From assembly GCA_024278775.1 (NCBI GenBank), contig JAJRSP010000232.1, forward strand, positions 1 through 21,627: a stretch of DNA of 21,627 bases, in the 5' to 3' direction. The stretch comes from Planctomycetota bacterium (GTDB lineage Bacteria; Planctomycetota; Phycisphaerae; UBA1845). The translations under genes and the position numbers were made by a program. Below, in pieces: positions 6,494 through 14,398 of this stretch. Numbering within the stretch: the first letter of the stretch is position 1; every line of letters starts with the position of its first letter. The notes under the pieces are model-generated. The model made no database searches, was not told where the DNA came from, and saw only the letters and a program-made list of their open reading frames with translations.

Positions 6494-7558
6494 TTACGGG
6501 TGGGCCAGGCTGACCGAAGGTTCGTCGAACAGAATCTCATCCGGCGGGCGCTGACGCGGTTTGTAGGCGGCAATCAGCCGGCGCAGTTTCGCCTGATGCG
6601 GTTCCAGTTCGAGTGATCGATGCCAGTACTCCAGCGCCTGGTCGCGTGCGTCAGTGTCAGCTTTGTCTCGCACATACCGGAGCATGTGGATCGACCCGAG
6701 ACCAGCGTGGGCACGCGGCAGCCGCCAGTCGTATGAGATTGCGGTTTCATAAGCTTTTTGCGCGGCCTCGAACTCTCGCAGGCGAAACAAACAGTATCCC
6801 AGCGATTCGTGCGCGGCGGCCAGCTCCGGTCTCATCGAGATGGCCTGCTGTAGTGCGCGCTTGGCGATTCGTAGTCGATCCTGGTTCATATAGGTCCGCG
6901 CCAAGTTGACAAGCACGAGCGGCTGATCCTGGTCCAGTTCCAGCGCTTCTTTGTAGGCACGAATGGCTTCATAGTGTTTGTCTTGGGCATCCAGCGCTAC
7001 GGCGCGGTTCACGTAGGCTTGGGGTTGCTTGGGTTCAATGTCGATCGCCCGATCAAACCGGGCGACGGCCTGCTCGAGCTGACCGGTTTGCTGATAGCAC
7101 ACGCCCAAATTGATCTGTGCGTCGAAGTTGTTCGGGCGAAGCTCCACCGCGTGCAAGTAAGCCTGGATCGCCTCGGCCACCCGTTCGGTCAGTTGATACA
7201 ACTGTGCCAGGCTGAACGTGTCGTCGAACGAAAGCGGGTCGCGACGCAGCGCCTCCACAAAGCTGTCAATCGCCATTTCAAAATCGCCCTGGGTTTTGTG
7301 GACGGTGCCCATGCGGGAATAGGGTTCCGGTTTTTGTGGAGCCAGTTGGGCGGCCGCTTCAAACTCCGCCAGGGCAGACGAGTAGTCCTGCTTTTCGACC
7401 AGGGCGTCGCCACGACGCACGTGCAGGTCTGCGGAGAAATTGCGCAGTTGACTGCAACCGGAAGACACCGCCAGTACCCCACACACCGAAGCCACACGCA
7501 CCGTGCGATGGAGGGTGGTGCCCATGCTGCGCTGGCGTTCTCGTGTCGTGGTTCGCAT
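6494..7558 (-). CDS. TPR-repeat lipoprotein
   Basis: 354 aa. A basic n-region, hydrophobic stretch and lipobox VSSGC give lipidated Cys35. The rest, from about residue 44, is a run of roughly eight tetratricopeptide repeats, recognisable by repeating W/Y-x-x-LG/A...G-x-x-x-A...A-x-x-x-DP units: for example DYSSALAEFEAAAQLAP, GDFEMAIDSFVEALRRDP, GQLEQAVARFDRAIDIEP and HYEAIRAYKEALELDQ. Such proteins are periplasmic or outer-membrane scaffolds resembling PilF/NlpI-type lipoproteins, but the partner is unknown. The first ATG has AGAGAG about seven bases upstream; an internal Met at 12 (7525) has no ribosome site. It converges with the DUF4937 gene across 73 bases and is divergent from the glycosyltransferase. 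Confidence 0.85.
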   Translation of the reverse strand: MRTTTRERQRSMGTTLHRTVRVASVCGVLAVSSGCSQLRNFSADLHVRRGDALVEKQDYSSALAEFEAAAQLAPQKPEPYSRMGTVHKTQGDFEMAIDSFVEALRRDPLSFDDTFSLAQLYQLTERVAEAIQAYLHAVELRPNNFDAQINLGVCYQQTGQLEQAVARFDRAIDIEPKQPQAYVNRAVALDAQDKHYEAIRAYKEALELDQDQPLVLVNLARTYMNQDRLRIAKRALQQAISMRPELAAAHESLGYCLFRLREFEAAQKAYETAISYDWRLPRAHAGLGSIHMLRYVRDKADTDARDQALEYWHRSLELEPHQAKLRRLIAAYKPRQRPPDEILFDEPSVSLAHP

Positions 7559-7737
7559 GGTCCGCTCTCTGACATTGGCCCCGCTCGGTCCGGAGCCAAG
7601 CCGTCGATGACGCCAGCTCCGGCTCTAACACAGACCGACCTTTCCCTATCGACCATCTTCCTCTGCAGCGCTCAGCCGAAACATCCACGTATCATTCGCC
7701 GCCCGGATCGTTAGCGCCTCCGCTTTCTTCCCGAACC

Positions 7738-7772
7738 GCGGGCTTCACCCCGCACGGCTTCTCAAATGCCGT
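7738..7772. repeat. Two abutting small inverted repeats
   Basis: GCGGG-CTTCAC-CCCGC (7738-7753) is immediately followed by ACGGC-TTCTCAAAT-GCCGT (7754-7772). Each is a perfect 5-bp stem. No T-run follows on either strand, so a terminator is unlikely. They could be regulatory or decayed repeat material. Confidence 0.35.
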
Positions 7773-7858
7773 GTGTCGCTCGGTACTCATGCCCGCGCCT
7801 CTGGCTTGGGCATGCCACGCACCGTGACTGTTGATGACATTCTCTGACATTCGCCCAA

Positions 7859-7886
7859 TTGATTTTTTCGGTCACTCGTCTACGAT
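7859..7886 (+). promoter_or_regulatory. Candidate sigma70-type promoter for the glycosyltransferase gene
   Basis: TTGATT (7859-7864), a 16-base spacer and TACGAT (7881-7886) give a reasonable -35/-10 pair. Transcription would begin near 7893, about 50 bases before ATG 7943. This is a consensus match only. Confidence 0.35.
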
Positions 7887-7942
7887 GGAGCAGTGCTTGG
7901 GACTTAGTAAAGCGGGCGTATTCCACGATATCGACGGGACCG

Positions 7943-8701
7943 ATGACCACACGCAATCTGATCGCCATACCGGTGTTCAACGAGGAACGCTACGTCGAGG
8001 GGGTGCTGGCCGAGGTTCGCCGGTACGGCCGCGATATCCTCGTCATTGACGATGGTTCGAACGACGCCACCCCCGAGCTGCTTTCCCGTCAGGGCGATAT
8101 TCACGTGATTACCCATCTGGAAAACCGCGGCTACGGTATGAGTCTGGGCAGCGCCTTTACCTACGCGCAACGACGGGAGTACGATTGGGTCATCACGATG
8201 GACTGCGACGAGCAGCACGAGCCGGCGCTGATCCCACGCTTTTTCGAGGAGGCCGAGCGATCGCAGGCGGACGTGATCAGCGGCACACGTTATCCCGGCG
8301 GAGACCGCCCGACGGACCGATCGGTACCGGTCGATCGCCGTCGTATCAACCGTGAGATCACCCGGCTGATTAACACGCGGCTCGGCCTGAACATCACCGA
8401 TGCCTTTTGCGGCTTTAAGGCATATAAGGTGTCGTCTCTGAAATACTTCGCTATCACGGTGCCGGGCTACGCCATGCCGATGCAGTTTTGGGTGCAGCTA
8501 GCCCGGGTCGGGCTCACCGTGCGTGAGCTTGAAGTTCGTCTGATTTACAACGATCCGACTCGGCATTTCGGCGGCCTGCTTGATGATCCGGTCGCGCGAC
8601 GGCGGCATTACCTTGACGTGTTCGAAGAAGAGTGCGCCAGGTCGCCGCTCGCGTCGTCCCACCACATGACGACGCGCGGGCCGAGCTGCGCCGTGCGCTG
8701 A
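7943..8701 (+). CDS. Family 2 glycosyltransferase (polyprenyl-phosphate mannose/glucose synthase-like)
   Basis: 252 aa, GT-A fold. LIAIPVFNEE (6-15), LVIDDGSNDAT (33-43), ENRGYGMSLGSA (60-71) and the metal-binding MDCDEQHEP (86-94; D87, D89) are classic GT2 signatures. DAFCGFKAYK (153-162) and the QFWVQLARVG segment resemble dolichol/undecaprenyl-phosphate sugar synthases (DPM1 type). There is no C-terminal membrane helix, so it is a soluble or peripheral enzyme, expected to transfer a sugar from a nucleotide sugar to a lipid or surface acceptor. ATG 7943 begins at the first beta strand; an earlier in-frame ATG at 7859 overlaps the likely promoter. The last 20 residues (after about 232) are low-complexity. 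The stop is followed after two bases by the next gene. Confidence 0.85.
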   Translation: MTTRNLIAIPVFNEERYVEGVLAEVRRYGRDILVIDDGSNDATPELLSRQGDIHVITHLENRGYGMSLGSAFTYAQRREYDWVITMDCDEQHEPALIPRFFEEAERSQADVISGTRYPGGDRPTDRSVPVDRRRINREITRLINTRLGLNITDAFCGFKAYKVSSLKYFAITVPGYAMPMQFWVQLARVGLTVRELEVRLIYNDPTRHFGGLLDDPVARRRHYLDVFEEECARSPLASSHHMTTRGPSCAVR

Positions 8702-8703
8702 CC

Positions 8704-10251
8704 ATGCTCGATTTTAGCAAGATCAAGACGCCGGCCGCCCACGGCGATGTTCTGATGCTTCCGGACGCGGCCGGTTGCGTCGCGGCTGTCCGCCACAACG
8801 ACCGGTTGTTTCGCGGCTGGGATCGGCCCGTGCTTGGTACGCCGTTGTCGCAATGGCGTCGGCAAACGCGGGAGGCGCTGGCTGGCACGGCCGACGCCCC
8901 GGTTATTGTCGTTGGTCATCAGCCGGCGTTTATCCATCCGGGCGTGTGGGCCAAGCATATTGTCGCACGCCGTCTCGCCGACGCGATGAGGGGAGTGGCC
9001 GTCAACATGGTGGTCGACAGCGATGCGCCGGGCGACACGACCATCGCCGTGCCCACCGAGGCGAACGGCGTACTTTCCGTGGGGCGCGTTCGTTTCGCCG
9101 AGCTACCCCACGGGTTTGCCTATGAGCAGATCGGGCTGGCCGACACCGACGCACAAGTGGCTTTCGAGACCGCGATCCGTCGTGCCTTCGGCTCGCGGGT
9201 TGACAACTCCATGCTGCCGCGGTTTTTCGAAGGTTTTTCGCGTGCGGCGGCCACGGATTGGGTCGATCAGGCGATTGCCGGTCGGCGGGCGGTCGAAGCC
9301 GCGTTTGATCTGACCGTCGTGGACCACCGGATCAGCCGTGTCTGGTGCAGCCCGCTGTTGATCGACATGCTGCAACACGCCGAAACCTTCGCCCGTAGTT
9401 ACAACCAGGCGCTTGAGCAATATCGGCAGCGGTTCCGCGTACGCGGCGCGCAGCGGCCGATCCCCGATCTTCACATCGACGCCGATCGGTGCGAGTTGCC
9501 GGTTTGGATTTACCGGCCGCACGAGGCCCGGCGGCGCCTGTTTGTCCATCGAGCCGGCGATACGATTCGGCTCTTTGCCGACGGAGAACCGGTGGCCGAG
9601 GCCCATGCCTCCGCGCTCGCCTGCAACGAGAAAGCCGCGGCGCTGGTCGACGGGTTGGATGGGTGGCTGCTTCGCCCGCGTGCGCTTACCCTGACGCTCT
9701 GGGCTCGGCTCATGTTGGCCGACCTGTTCGTTCACGGCATCGGTGGTGCCAAATACGATCGCATCACGGACGACATCATCACCGGGTATTACGGCATCGA
9801 GGCACCACGGATGGCCTGCGTGTCGGCCACCCTTCACCTCGATTTGCCTGCGCCGGACGAGCGCCGATCTCACATCAGCGACGCGAAACAACGGGCCCGC
9901 GATCTGCGGTTCAACCCGCAGCGGCACCTGACGCCGGACGCGACGCTTGTCCCGTTGCTCGATCGGCGTCGCGACGCCGTGGCTCAGGCGATATCGCTGA
10001 AGGAGGCCACTCCGAGAGACCACATGGCTCGACTGACGGCTTTTCTCGCCATCCGGCGTGCCAACGAAGCCATGCTCCGTGCCCGGTCTGACGCGCTCGT
10101 GGAGGTTGATCGTGCCATCGTCGCGGCCCGATCGATGTACCGGCAGCGTATGATTGCCGAAAACAGAGAGTATTTTTTCGGTTTGTATCCGTCACAAACT
10201 CTAGAACAACTCATCGAGGCCCTTCCCGCAGAAGGGGAGTTCCGAGTATAG
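8704..10251 (+). CDS. Unrecognised 515-aa protein, possible distant BshC relative
   Basis: 515 aa, cytoplasmic, no signal or membrane segments. Visible blocks: VIVVGHQPAFIHPGVWAKH (67-85), VNMVVDSDAPGDT (100-112), LLRPRALTLTLWARLMLADLFVHGIGGAKYD (322-352 in outline), LHLDLPAPDE (377-386), and a helical, Arg-rich C-terminus (about 420-495) with coiled-coil character. The order of an early G-x-Q-x-x-x-x-x-P strand/helix, an acidic D-S/E-D motif, a mid-protein LRP...R...L......GG block and a late coiled coil recalls BshC, the cysteine-adding enzyme of bacillithiol synthesis. The resemblance is by eye and remote. It starts two bases after the glycosyltransferase stop and its stop abuts the DUF1844 transcript, so a short operon is likely. 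Confidence 0.6.
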   Translation: MLDFSKIKTPAAHGDVLMLPDAAGCVAAVRHNDRLFRGWDRPVLGTPLSQWRRQTREALAGTADAPVIVVGHQPAFIHPGVWAKHIVARRLADAMRGVAVNMVVDSDAPGDTTIAVPTEANGVLSVGRVRFAELPHGFAYEQIGLADTDAQVAFETAIRRAFGSRVDNSMLPRFFEGFSRAAATDWVDQAIAGRRAVEAAFDLTVVDHRISRVWCSPLLIDMLQHAETFARSYNQALEQYRQRFRVRGAQRPIPDLHIDADRCELPVWIYRPHEARRRLFVHRAGDTIRLFADGEPVAEAHASALACNEKAAALVDGLDGWLLRPRALTLTLWARLMLADLFVHGIGGAKYDRITDDIITGYYGIEAPRMACVSATLHLDLPAPDERRSHISDAKQRARDLRFNPQRHLTPDATLVPLLDRRRDAVAQAISLKEATPRDHMARLTAFLAIRRANEAMLRARSDALVEVDRAIVAARSMYRQRMIAENREYFFGLYPSQTLEQLIEALPAEGEFRV

Positions 10252-10316
10252 TGGAGCCGGAAGGAATTGACGAAGTCGGAATCCATGGCACACAGGATCC
10301 AGCAGGGAGAGACAGG

Positions 10317-10730
10317 ATGACCGAGAGCGTGGGTGGTCTGCACATCGACGGGGATTGGAAAGAGGAGGCGGCGCGGGAAAAGCAGCGCCTCATGGAGGAG
10401 GAGGCCAAGGCCGCCGGGGCGACCGGAAAGGCAGCCTCGGGCGACACGGCACCGAATTTTCTCGAACTCGTTAACCTCCTGGCCATGCAGGCGGCGGTGT
10501 CTCTTGGGGGGTATTCGGGACCGGGCGGCGAGACGAGTCCGCCGAACCCGGCGGCCGGAAAGCACTTCATCGATCTGTTGGAAGTGCTTGAGGCCAAAAC
10601 GAAGGGCAACTTGAGCGCCGAGGAGCAGAAAGTGCTCGGGACCGTGACTCACGAAATACGGATGGCGTACGTGCAGGCGGTGACACCTGGTGCTGCACCT
10701 TCCCCGCCGGCGTCGGATGCCGGCGCGTAG
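10317..10730 (+). CDS. DUF1844 family protein
   Basis: 137 aa from ATG 10317, which has AGGGAGA eight bases upstream; a GTG at 10251 overlapping the previous stop would add 22 unconserved residues. After an acidic, Ala/Lys/Glu-rich N-terminus comes the DUF1844 core: NFLELVNLLAMQAAVSLGG (47-65), KHFIDLLEVLEAKTKGNLS (89-107), AEEQKVLGTVTHEIRMAYVQ (108-127). The family is small, all-helical and cytosolic, widespread in Planctomycetota, Acidobacteria and Deltaproteobacteria. Its biochemical role is unknown. The C-terminus ends in a low-complexity Pro/Ala tail, and its last codons contain a perfect 7-bp hairpin (10705-10725). Confidence 0.85.
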   Translation: MTESVGGLHIDGDWKEEAAREKQRLMEEEAKAAGATGKAASGDTAPNFLELVNLLAMQAAVSLGGYSGPGGETSPPNPAAGKHFIDLLEVLEAKTKGNLSAEEQKVLGTVTHEIRMAYVQAVTPGAAPSPPASDAGA

Positions 10731-10768
10731 CGTACGCGGAACTCACGCGTCACGCAGAGTAACTGTGA

Positions 10769-11986
10769 ATGTTCTTAGTACTACCCATACGCACGGAGTC
10801 GGTGTCTCGTCGGCCGCCGCTCGTGAACTACGCGCTGATTGGTGCCAACGTGTTGGTGTTTCTCGTGACACAGCGCACCTTCGGTGGGGATGCGCTGATC
10901 GCCTGGAAGAAGCAACACCTCTTTTTTCATTCGGTCGCGCCGCAGCTCCACCAGTTTATCACCTACCAGTTTCTTCACGCTGACATCTGGCATCTCTTCG
11001 GAAATATGTTGTTCCTCTGGGTGTTCGGAAACAGCGTCAACGGTAAGATGGGGCACTTGCCCTATCTGCTGTTCTACCTCTCCAGCGGCATCTTTGCGGC
11101 GTGGGGGTATGCGGCCATCAATCCGGAGCATTTTCAGTTGGTCGGCGCGTCCGGGGCCATTGCCGGTGTGACTACGGCTTATCTTGCGTTGTTTCCACGT
11201 TGCCGGGTTACCACGATGCTCTGGCTCTTTTTGTTCATCCACTTTTTTGAGCTGCCGGCGATGGCGGTCATCGGTCTGAAGATCATCGTGTGGGATAACA
11301 TCATTGCTCCGCAGATTTCCGGGGGCGGCTCCACGGCGTATGGTGCGCATCTGGCCGGGTATTTCTTCGGCTTTACCGCATCGCTTCTGATGCTGGCGTT
11401 CCGCGCGATACCGCGAGATCAGTTTGATATTTTATCGCTCTGGAAACGGTGGAACCAACGTCGCGAACTCACCGCCGCCCTGTCAAAGCCCGGAGCGGGT
11501 GCCGTCGCGCGTTATGGCAGTGTGGCACGCGTCAAAGCGCTCACGTCTGAGCAGCAGTTGGCGGAGGAGAAGCGTATCGATGAAATCAGCACCATCCGAG
11601 CCAAGATCACCGAGTGCATCGACAAACAGGATACCGCGGGAGCCGCCACTCTTTATGAACAACTGGTGCTCAAGGACCCGACGCAGTCTCTCTCCGAGCG
11701 GCAGCAGTTGGCCTTGGCACGCGAGTTTTATGCGACCGGTCGGTTTCCGCAGGCGGCGTCGGCTTTTGACCGGTTCGCCGAGTGCTATCCGCGGTCGTCG
11801 GAGCTGTCTGAAGTCAAGCTGCTCTTGGGCATCATTTACGCGCGGGATCTGGCGCAGTACGAATCGGCCGATAAGCACCTTAGTGACGTGTATAACACCT
11901 TGCGTGATGAAGGCCGACGCTCACAGTGTCTCAAATGGCTGAAGAATGTTCGGTCGGCATTGGGTCGCCCCGCGCCGGAAGCCTAA
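10769..11986 (+). CDS. Rhomboid intramembrane serine protease with C-terminal helical (TPR-like) extension
   Basis: 405 aa. Residues 15-225 form a six-or-so-helix rhomboid core: HADIWHLFGNMLFLWVFG (70-87; H70, H75, N79), GASGAIAG with nucleophile S128, and AHLAGYFFG with catalytic H194. The Ser-His dyad is intact, so active intramembrane proteolysis is expected. A cytosolic part (about 230-405) follows, starting with a coiled coil (EQQLAEEKRIDEISTIRAKI) and continuing with helix pairs such as QQLALAREFYATGRFPQAASAF and LLLGIIYARDLAQYESADKHL, which look like degenerate TPRs. This architecture is common in planctomycete rhomboids. The ATG has no good ribosome site. The substrate is unknown. Confidence 0.88.
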   Translation: MFLVLPIRTESVSRRPPLVNYALIGANVLVFLVTQRTFGGDALIAWKKQHLFFHSVAPQLHQFITYQFLHADIWHLFGNMLFLWVFGNSVNGKMGHLPYLLFYLSSGIFAAWGYAAINPEHFQLVGASGAIAGVTTAYLALFPRCRVTTMLWLFLFIHFFELPAMAVIGLKIIVWDNIIAPQISGGGSTAYGAHLAGYFFGFTASLLMLAFRAIPRDQFDILSLWKRWNQRRELTAALSKPGAGAVARYGSVARVKALTSEQQLAEEKRIDEISTIRAKITECIDKQDTAGAATLYEQLVLKDPTQSLSERQQLALAREFYATGRFPQAASAFDRFAECYPRSSELSEVKLLLGIIYARDLAQYESADKHLSDVYNTLRDEGRRSQCLKWLKNVRSALGRPAPEA

Positions 11987-12018
11987 CAAAAAAGAGTTAG
12001 CAAGAAAGGGTTTTGGGC

Positions 12019-12885
12019 ATGCCGGAAATCGCCTACGTCAACGGAGTCTTTGGACCCATCGAAGAAGCCCGCGTATCCATCGAAGATCGTGGATTCCAAT
12101 TTGGCGATGGCATCTACGAGGTGCTGGTCAGCTACGAGGGGCGTCTGTTCATGCCCGAGGAACACCTTGCGCGTCTTCGCGCTAGTGCTGCGGCCATCGA
12201 CCTGCCGTATGATTTTGATACCCAGCCCGTGCGCCCCGTCATCGAAGAGGGGTTGTCGAGGTGTGGCTTCGCCGACGCGGTGGTGTACATCCAACTGACG
12301 CGAGGTGTCACGCCACGATCGCACGATTATCCGGCCAGCATGACACCCACGGTTATCATGACCTTCAAACCCCGCCCCACGCTACCTGACGAACTGCGCT
12401 GCCGTGGTGCCCGTGTGATGACGACCGTCGACCATCGCTGGTCAAGATGCTTTGTGAAGGCGATCACGCTGCTGCCCAACGTACTGGCGAAGACGGAGGC
12501 CGTCCGGCGTGGATTTGACGACGCCATTTTTGTGACAAACGTCGGCGAGGCTCGGGAATGTACATCCGCCAACCTCTTTGTCGTGAGCGATGGCGTCATT
12601 CGGTTTCCGCCCCGAAACGAGAGCGTGCTGCACGGCATCACGCAGATTGTGGTGCTGGATTGTGCGCGACAGATTGGGGTTCCCACGCTCGAAACCGCTA
12701 TCCGTGCCGAACAACTCCGACATGCGGACGAGGTGTTTATGTCCAGCACGGCCGTCGAGGTCTTCGGGATCACGTCGATCGACGGTACGCCGGTTGGCTC
12801 GGGGTGTGTCGGTCCGGTGACCCTCCAACTTCAGGAGGCTTTTTTGGCTACCGTCAAGAGCGGCCGGCTTTCCGCTTCTGCATGA
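12019..12885 (+). CDS. dat: Class IV aminotransferase, D-alanine transaminase type
   Basis: 288 aa. The N-terminal SIEDRGFQFGDGIYEVL (20-36) and the R-x-H carboxylate trap in TRGVTPRSHDYP (R100, H102) are characteristic of D-amino-acid aminotransferases. The PLP-binding Lys is K147 in CFVKAITLLPNVLAK. ECTSANLFVV and SSTAVEVFGIT are the usual late class IV motifs. The expected reaction is D-alanine + 2-oxoglutarate to pyruvate + D-glutamate, feeding peptidoglycan precursors; related enzymes act on branched-chain amino acids. AAAGGG (12005-12010) lies eight bases before ATG 12019; a TTG at 12013 is too close to that site. Length matches the family (about 280-290). Confidence 0.88.
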   Translation: MPEIAYVNGVFGPIEEARVSIEDRGFQFGDGIYEVLVSYEGRLFMPEEHLARLRASAAAIDLPYDFDTQPVRPVIEEGLSRCGFADAVVYIQLTRGVTPRSHDYPASMTPTVIMTFKPRPTLPDELRCRGARVMTTVDHRWSRCFVKAITLLPNVLAKTEAVRRGFDDAIFVTNVGEARECTSANLFVVSDGVIRFPPRNESVLHGITQIVVLDCARQIGVPTLETAIRAEQLRHADEVFMSSTAVEVFGITSIDGTPVGSGCVGPVTLQLQEAFLATVKSGRLSASA

Positions 12886-13039
12886 AACGCGATCCGAGAC
12901 GCGCCAAGCAGGGTGGTCGACATTCCGCTGCGGCGGCGGTGCATGTGCCGCGCGGTGTGGATTGCCTTTTGAGCCCGAAATGAGTAGCGTAGCCGCTGTA
13001 GTAGAGGCGTCCGAACGAAGCGAGTGATTGATTTCAAGA

Positions 13040-13080
13040 GCACCCACACCCGGCTTGGAGATCGAGCGGGGTGTGGGTGC
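13040..13080. promoter_or_regulatory. Strong 12-bp hairpin in the fbp leader
   Basis: GCACCCACACCC (13040-13051) and GGGTGTGGGTGC (13069-13080) are perfectly complementary around a 17-base loop. The hairpin ends 27 bases before the fbp ATG. No T-run follows, so it is not a classic rho-independent terminator. It could be a leader structure, a processing or stability element, or a member of a dispersed repeat family. Confidence 0.55.
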
Positions 13081-13107
13081 CCTTAGCGGGATTTCAGGAG
13101 AGATGTC

Positions 13108-14118
13108 ATGATGCCATCCGACGTGAAGCCGACCATCAAGACCGTGCAGCAGCACATCATGGAGGCGCAGCGCAAGCGTTTTCCGAACGCCACCGGAGAG
13201 TTCTCTTGGCTGCTCTCCGCCGTGACGCTCGCCACAAAAATCATCTCCGACAACGTGCGCCGTGCGGGGCTTGTCGACATTCTCGGCACTGCAGGCCACA
13301 TCAACGTCCAGGGAGAGGTGGTCCAGAAACTGGACATCATCGCCAATGAAACCATCGCCGGCTGCCTCGGCTACCGACCGAACGTGGGCATCATGGTATC
13401 TGAGGAGGACGACGAGCCGCGCATTCTTCAAGACCCCGGCGAGGCAGCCAAGTACATCGTGCTGTTTGACCCGCTGGATGGATCGAGCAACATCGATGTC
13501 AACGTCTCGATTGGTACGATCTTTTCGATTCTCCAAAAACGTGAGGATACGGACCACACCGATGTTCTCAGCCATATTTTGCAACCGGGTTATGAGCAGA
13601 TCGCGGCCGGGTATGTCATCTACAGCAGCAGCACGGTCATGGCGTACACCACCGGCGACGGCGTACACATGTTTACCCTTGATCCCAGCGTCGGTGCCTA
13701 CAGACTGACGCGGGAAAACCTTCGCATTCCCGAAACCGGGGGCTACTACAGTGTCAATGAGGCCTACTACGCTCAGTTCCCCGAGGGTGTTCAGAAATAC
13801 CTGCAGTGGGCGAAATCCGGAGAGGCCGACACGCTCGGACTCCGCTATATTGGTTCTCTCGTGGCCGACTTCCACCGAACCCTGGTGAAAGGTGGTGTGT
13901 TCTTGTATCCCCCCACGACGAAAGCCACCCGTGGGAAACTACGGCTCCTATACGAGGCCAATCCACTCGCGTTTATCGCCGAGCAGGCCGGAGGGGCCGC
14001 TTCCGACGGCTCAATGAGGATTCTTGACAAAAAACCCACGGCGCTCCACGAGCGGACACCCCTGATTATTGGCGGTAAAAATGCGGTTCAGCAGGTGCAA
14101 CGGTTCTGGAAACCTTAG
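13108..14118 (+). CDS. fbp: Fructose-1,6-bisphosphatase class I
   Basis: 336 aa, the normal family length. The metal/phosphate site is plain: VSEED (97-101), DPLDGSSNIDVNVSIGT (121-137; D121, D124), then GYVIYSSST, RYIGSLVADFHRTL and the C-terminal KLRLLYEANPLAFIAEQAGG (substrate and metal ligand Glu). The enzyme hydrolyses fructose 1,6-bisphosphate to fructose 6-phosphate in gluconeogenesis or the pentose cycle. AGGAGAG lies four to ten bases before the tandem ATGATG start. It sits downstream of a strong leader hairpin, which may influence its expression. No pathway partner is adjacent. Confidence 0.96.
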   Translation: MMPSDVKPTIKTVQQHIMEAQRKRFPNATGEFSWLLSAVTLATKIISDNVRRAGLVDILGTAGHINVQGEVVQKLDIIANETIAGCLGYRPNVGIMVSEEDDEPRILQDPGEAAKYIVLFDPLDGSSNIDVNVSIGTIFSILQKREDTDHTDVLSHILQPGYEQIAAGYVIYSSSTVMAYTTGDGVHMFTLDPSVGAYRLTRENLRIPETGGYYSVNEAYYAQFPEGVQKYLQWAKSGEADTLGLRYIGSLVADFHRTLVKGGVFLYPPTTKATRGKLRLLYEANPLAFIAEQAGGAASDGSMRILDKKPTALHERTPLIIGGKNAVQQVQRFWKP

Positions 14119-14368
14119 AAACACGTCTTTGGTGAGTGGTGTCCATGAAAGCGCCTTGGGACGCGGGCTTGCTTTCCATGTGTCGAATTGGTACGCTGTG
14201 TTCTGATTGTGGTATGCCCTTGGGTCGGGTCTACAAGCAACCTCGTACATGAAGAGCCCGATCGTAAGGTCTGGCGGGTCAGGAGGCGAAAGCTTCATCG
14301 GCGCGGAAGGGCTCACAGCGCTGGGCTTTGTCTTCGATCGGAGAGTTCGGTGTTTCAGGTTGCCGTTG

Positions 14369-14385
14369 CGTCACGGTTGGTGACG
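14369..14385. promoter_or_regulatory. 6-bp hairpin/palindrome abutting the ribosome site of the Fis-like gene
   Basis: CGTCAC-GGTTG-GTGACG is a perfect inverted repeat ending one base before the AGGGAG ribosome site (14386-14391). It may be an operator or a translational control hairpin. The rest of 14119-14398 shows no gene. Confidence 0.4.
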
Positions 14386-14398
14386 AGGGAGTGAACAA

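Larger units (their letters stand above)
7559..7942. other. 384-base divergent intergenic region
   Basis: The spacer lies between the TPR lipoprotein (-) and the glycosyltransferase (+). It holds two abutting perfect 5-bp hairpins (7738-7753 and 7754-7772), a direct repeat TCTCTGACATT at 7566-7576 and 7841-7851, and a promoter-like pair at 7859-7886. I found no coding pattern or RNA gene in it. Confidence 0.6.

Noticed and set aside
6974..7714. 246-codon + strand frame opposite the TPR lipoprotein
   Set aside because: The opposite strand gives a perfect lipobox plus TPR repeats; this frame gives none.
8310..8340. Palindromic GATCGG/CCGATC-like stretch inside the glycosyltransferase
   Set aside because: It is within coding sequence and explained by Asp/Arg codon use; the arms are imperfect.
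10705..10725. CGCCGGC/GCCGGCG hairpin at the end of the DUF1844 gene as a terminator
   Set aside because: It lies inside the coding sequence and has no following T-run; it probably reflects Ala/Gly codon composition.
12442..13875. 477-codon open frame on the - strand opposite dat and fbp
   Set aside because: It spans two genuine genes and a spacer and has no recognisable motifs; a shadow frame.
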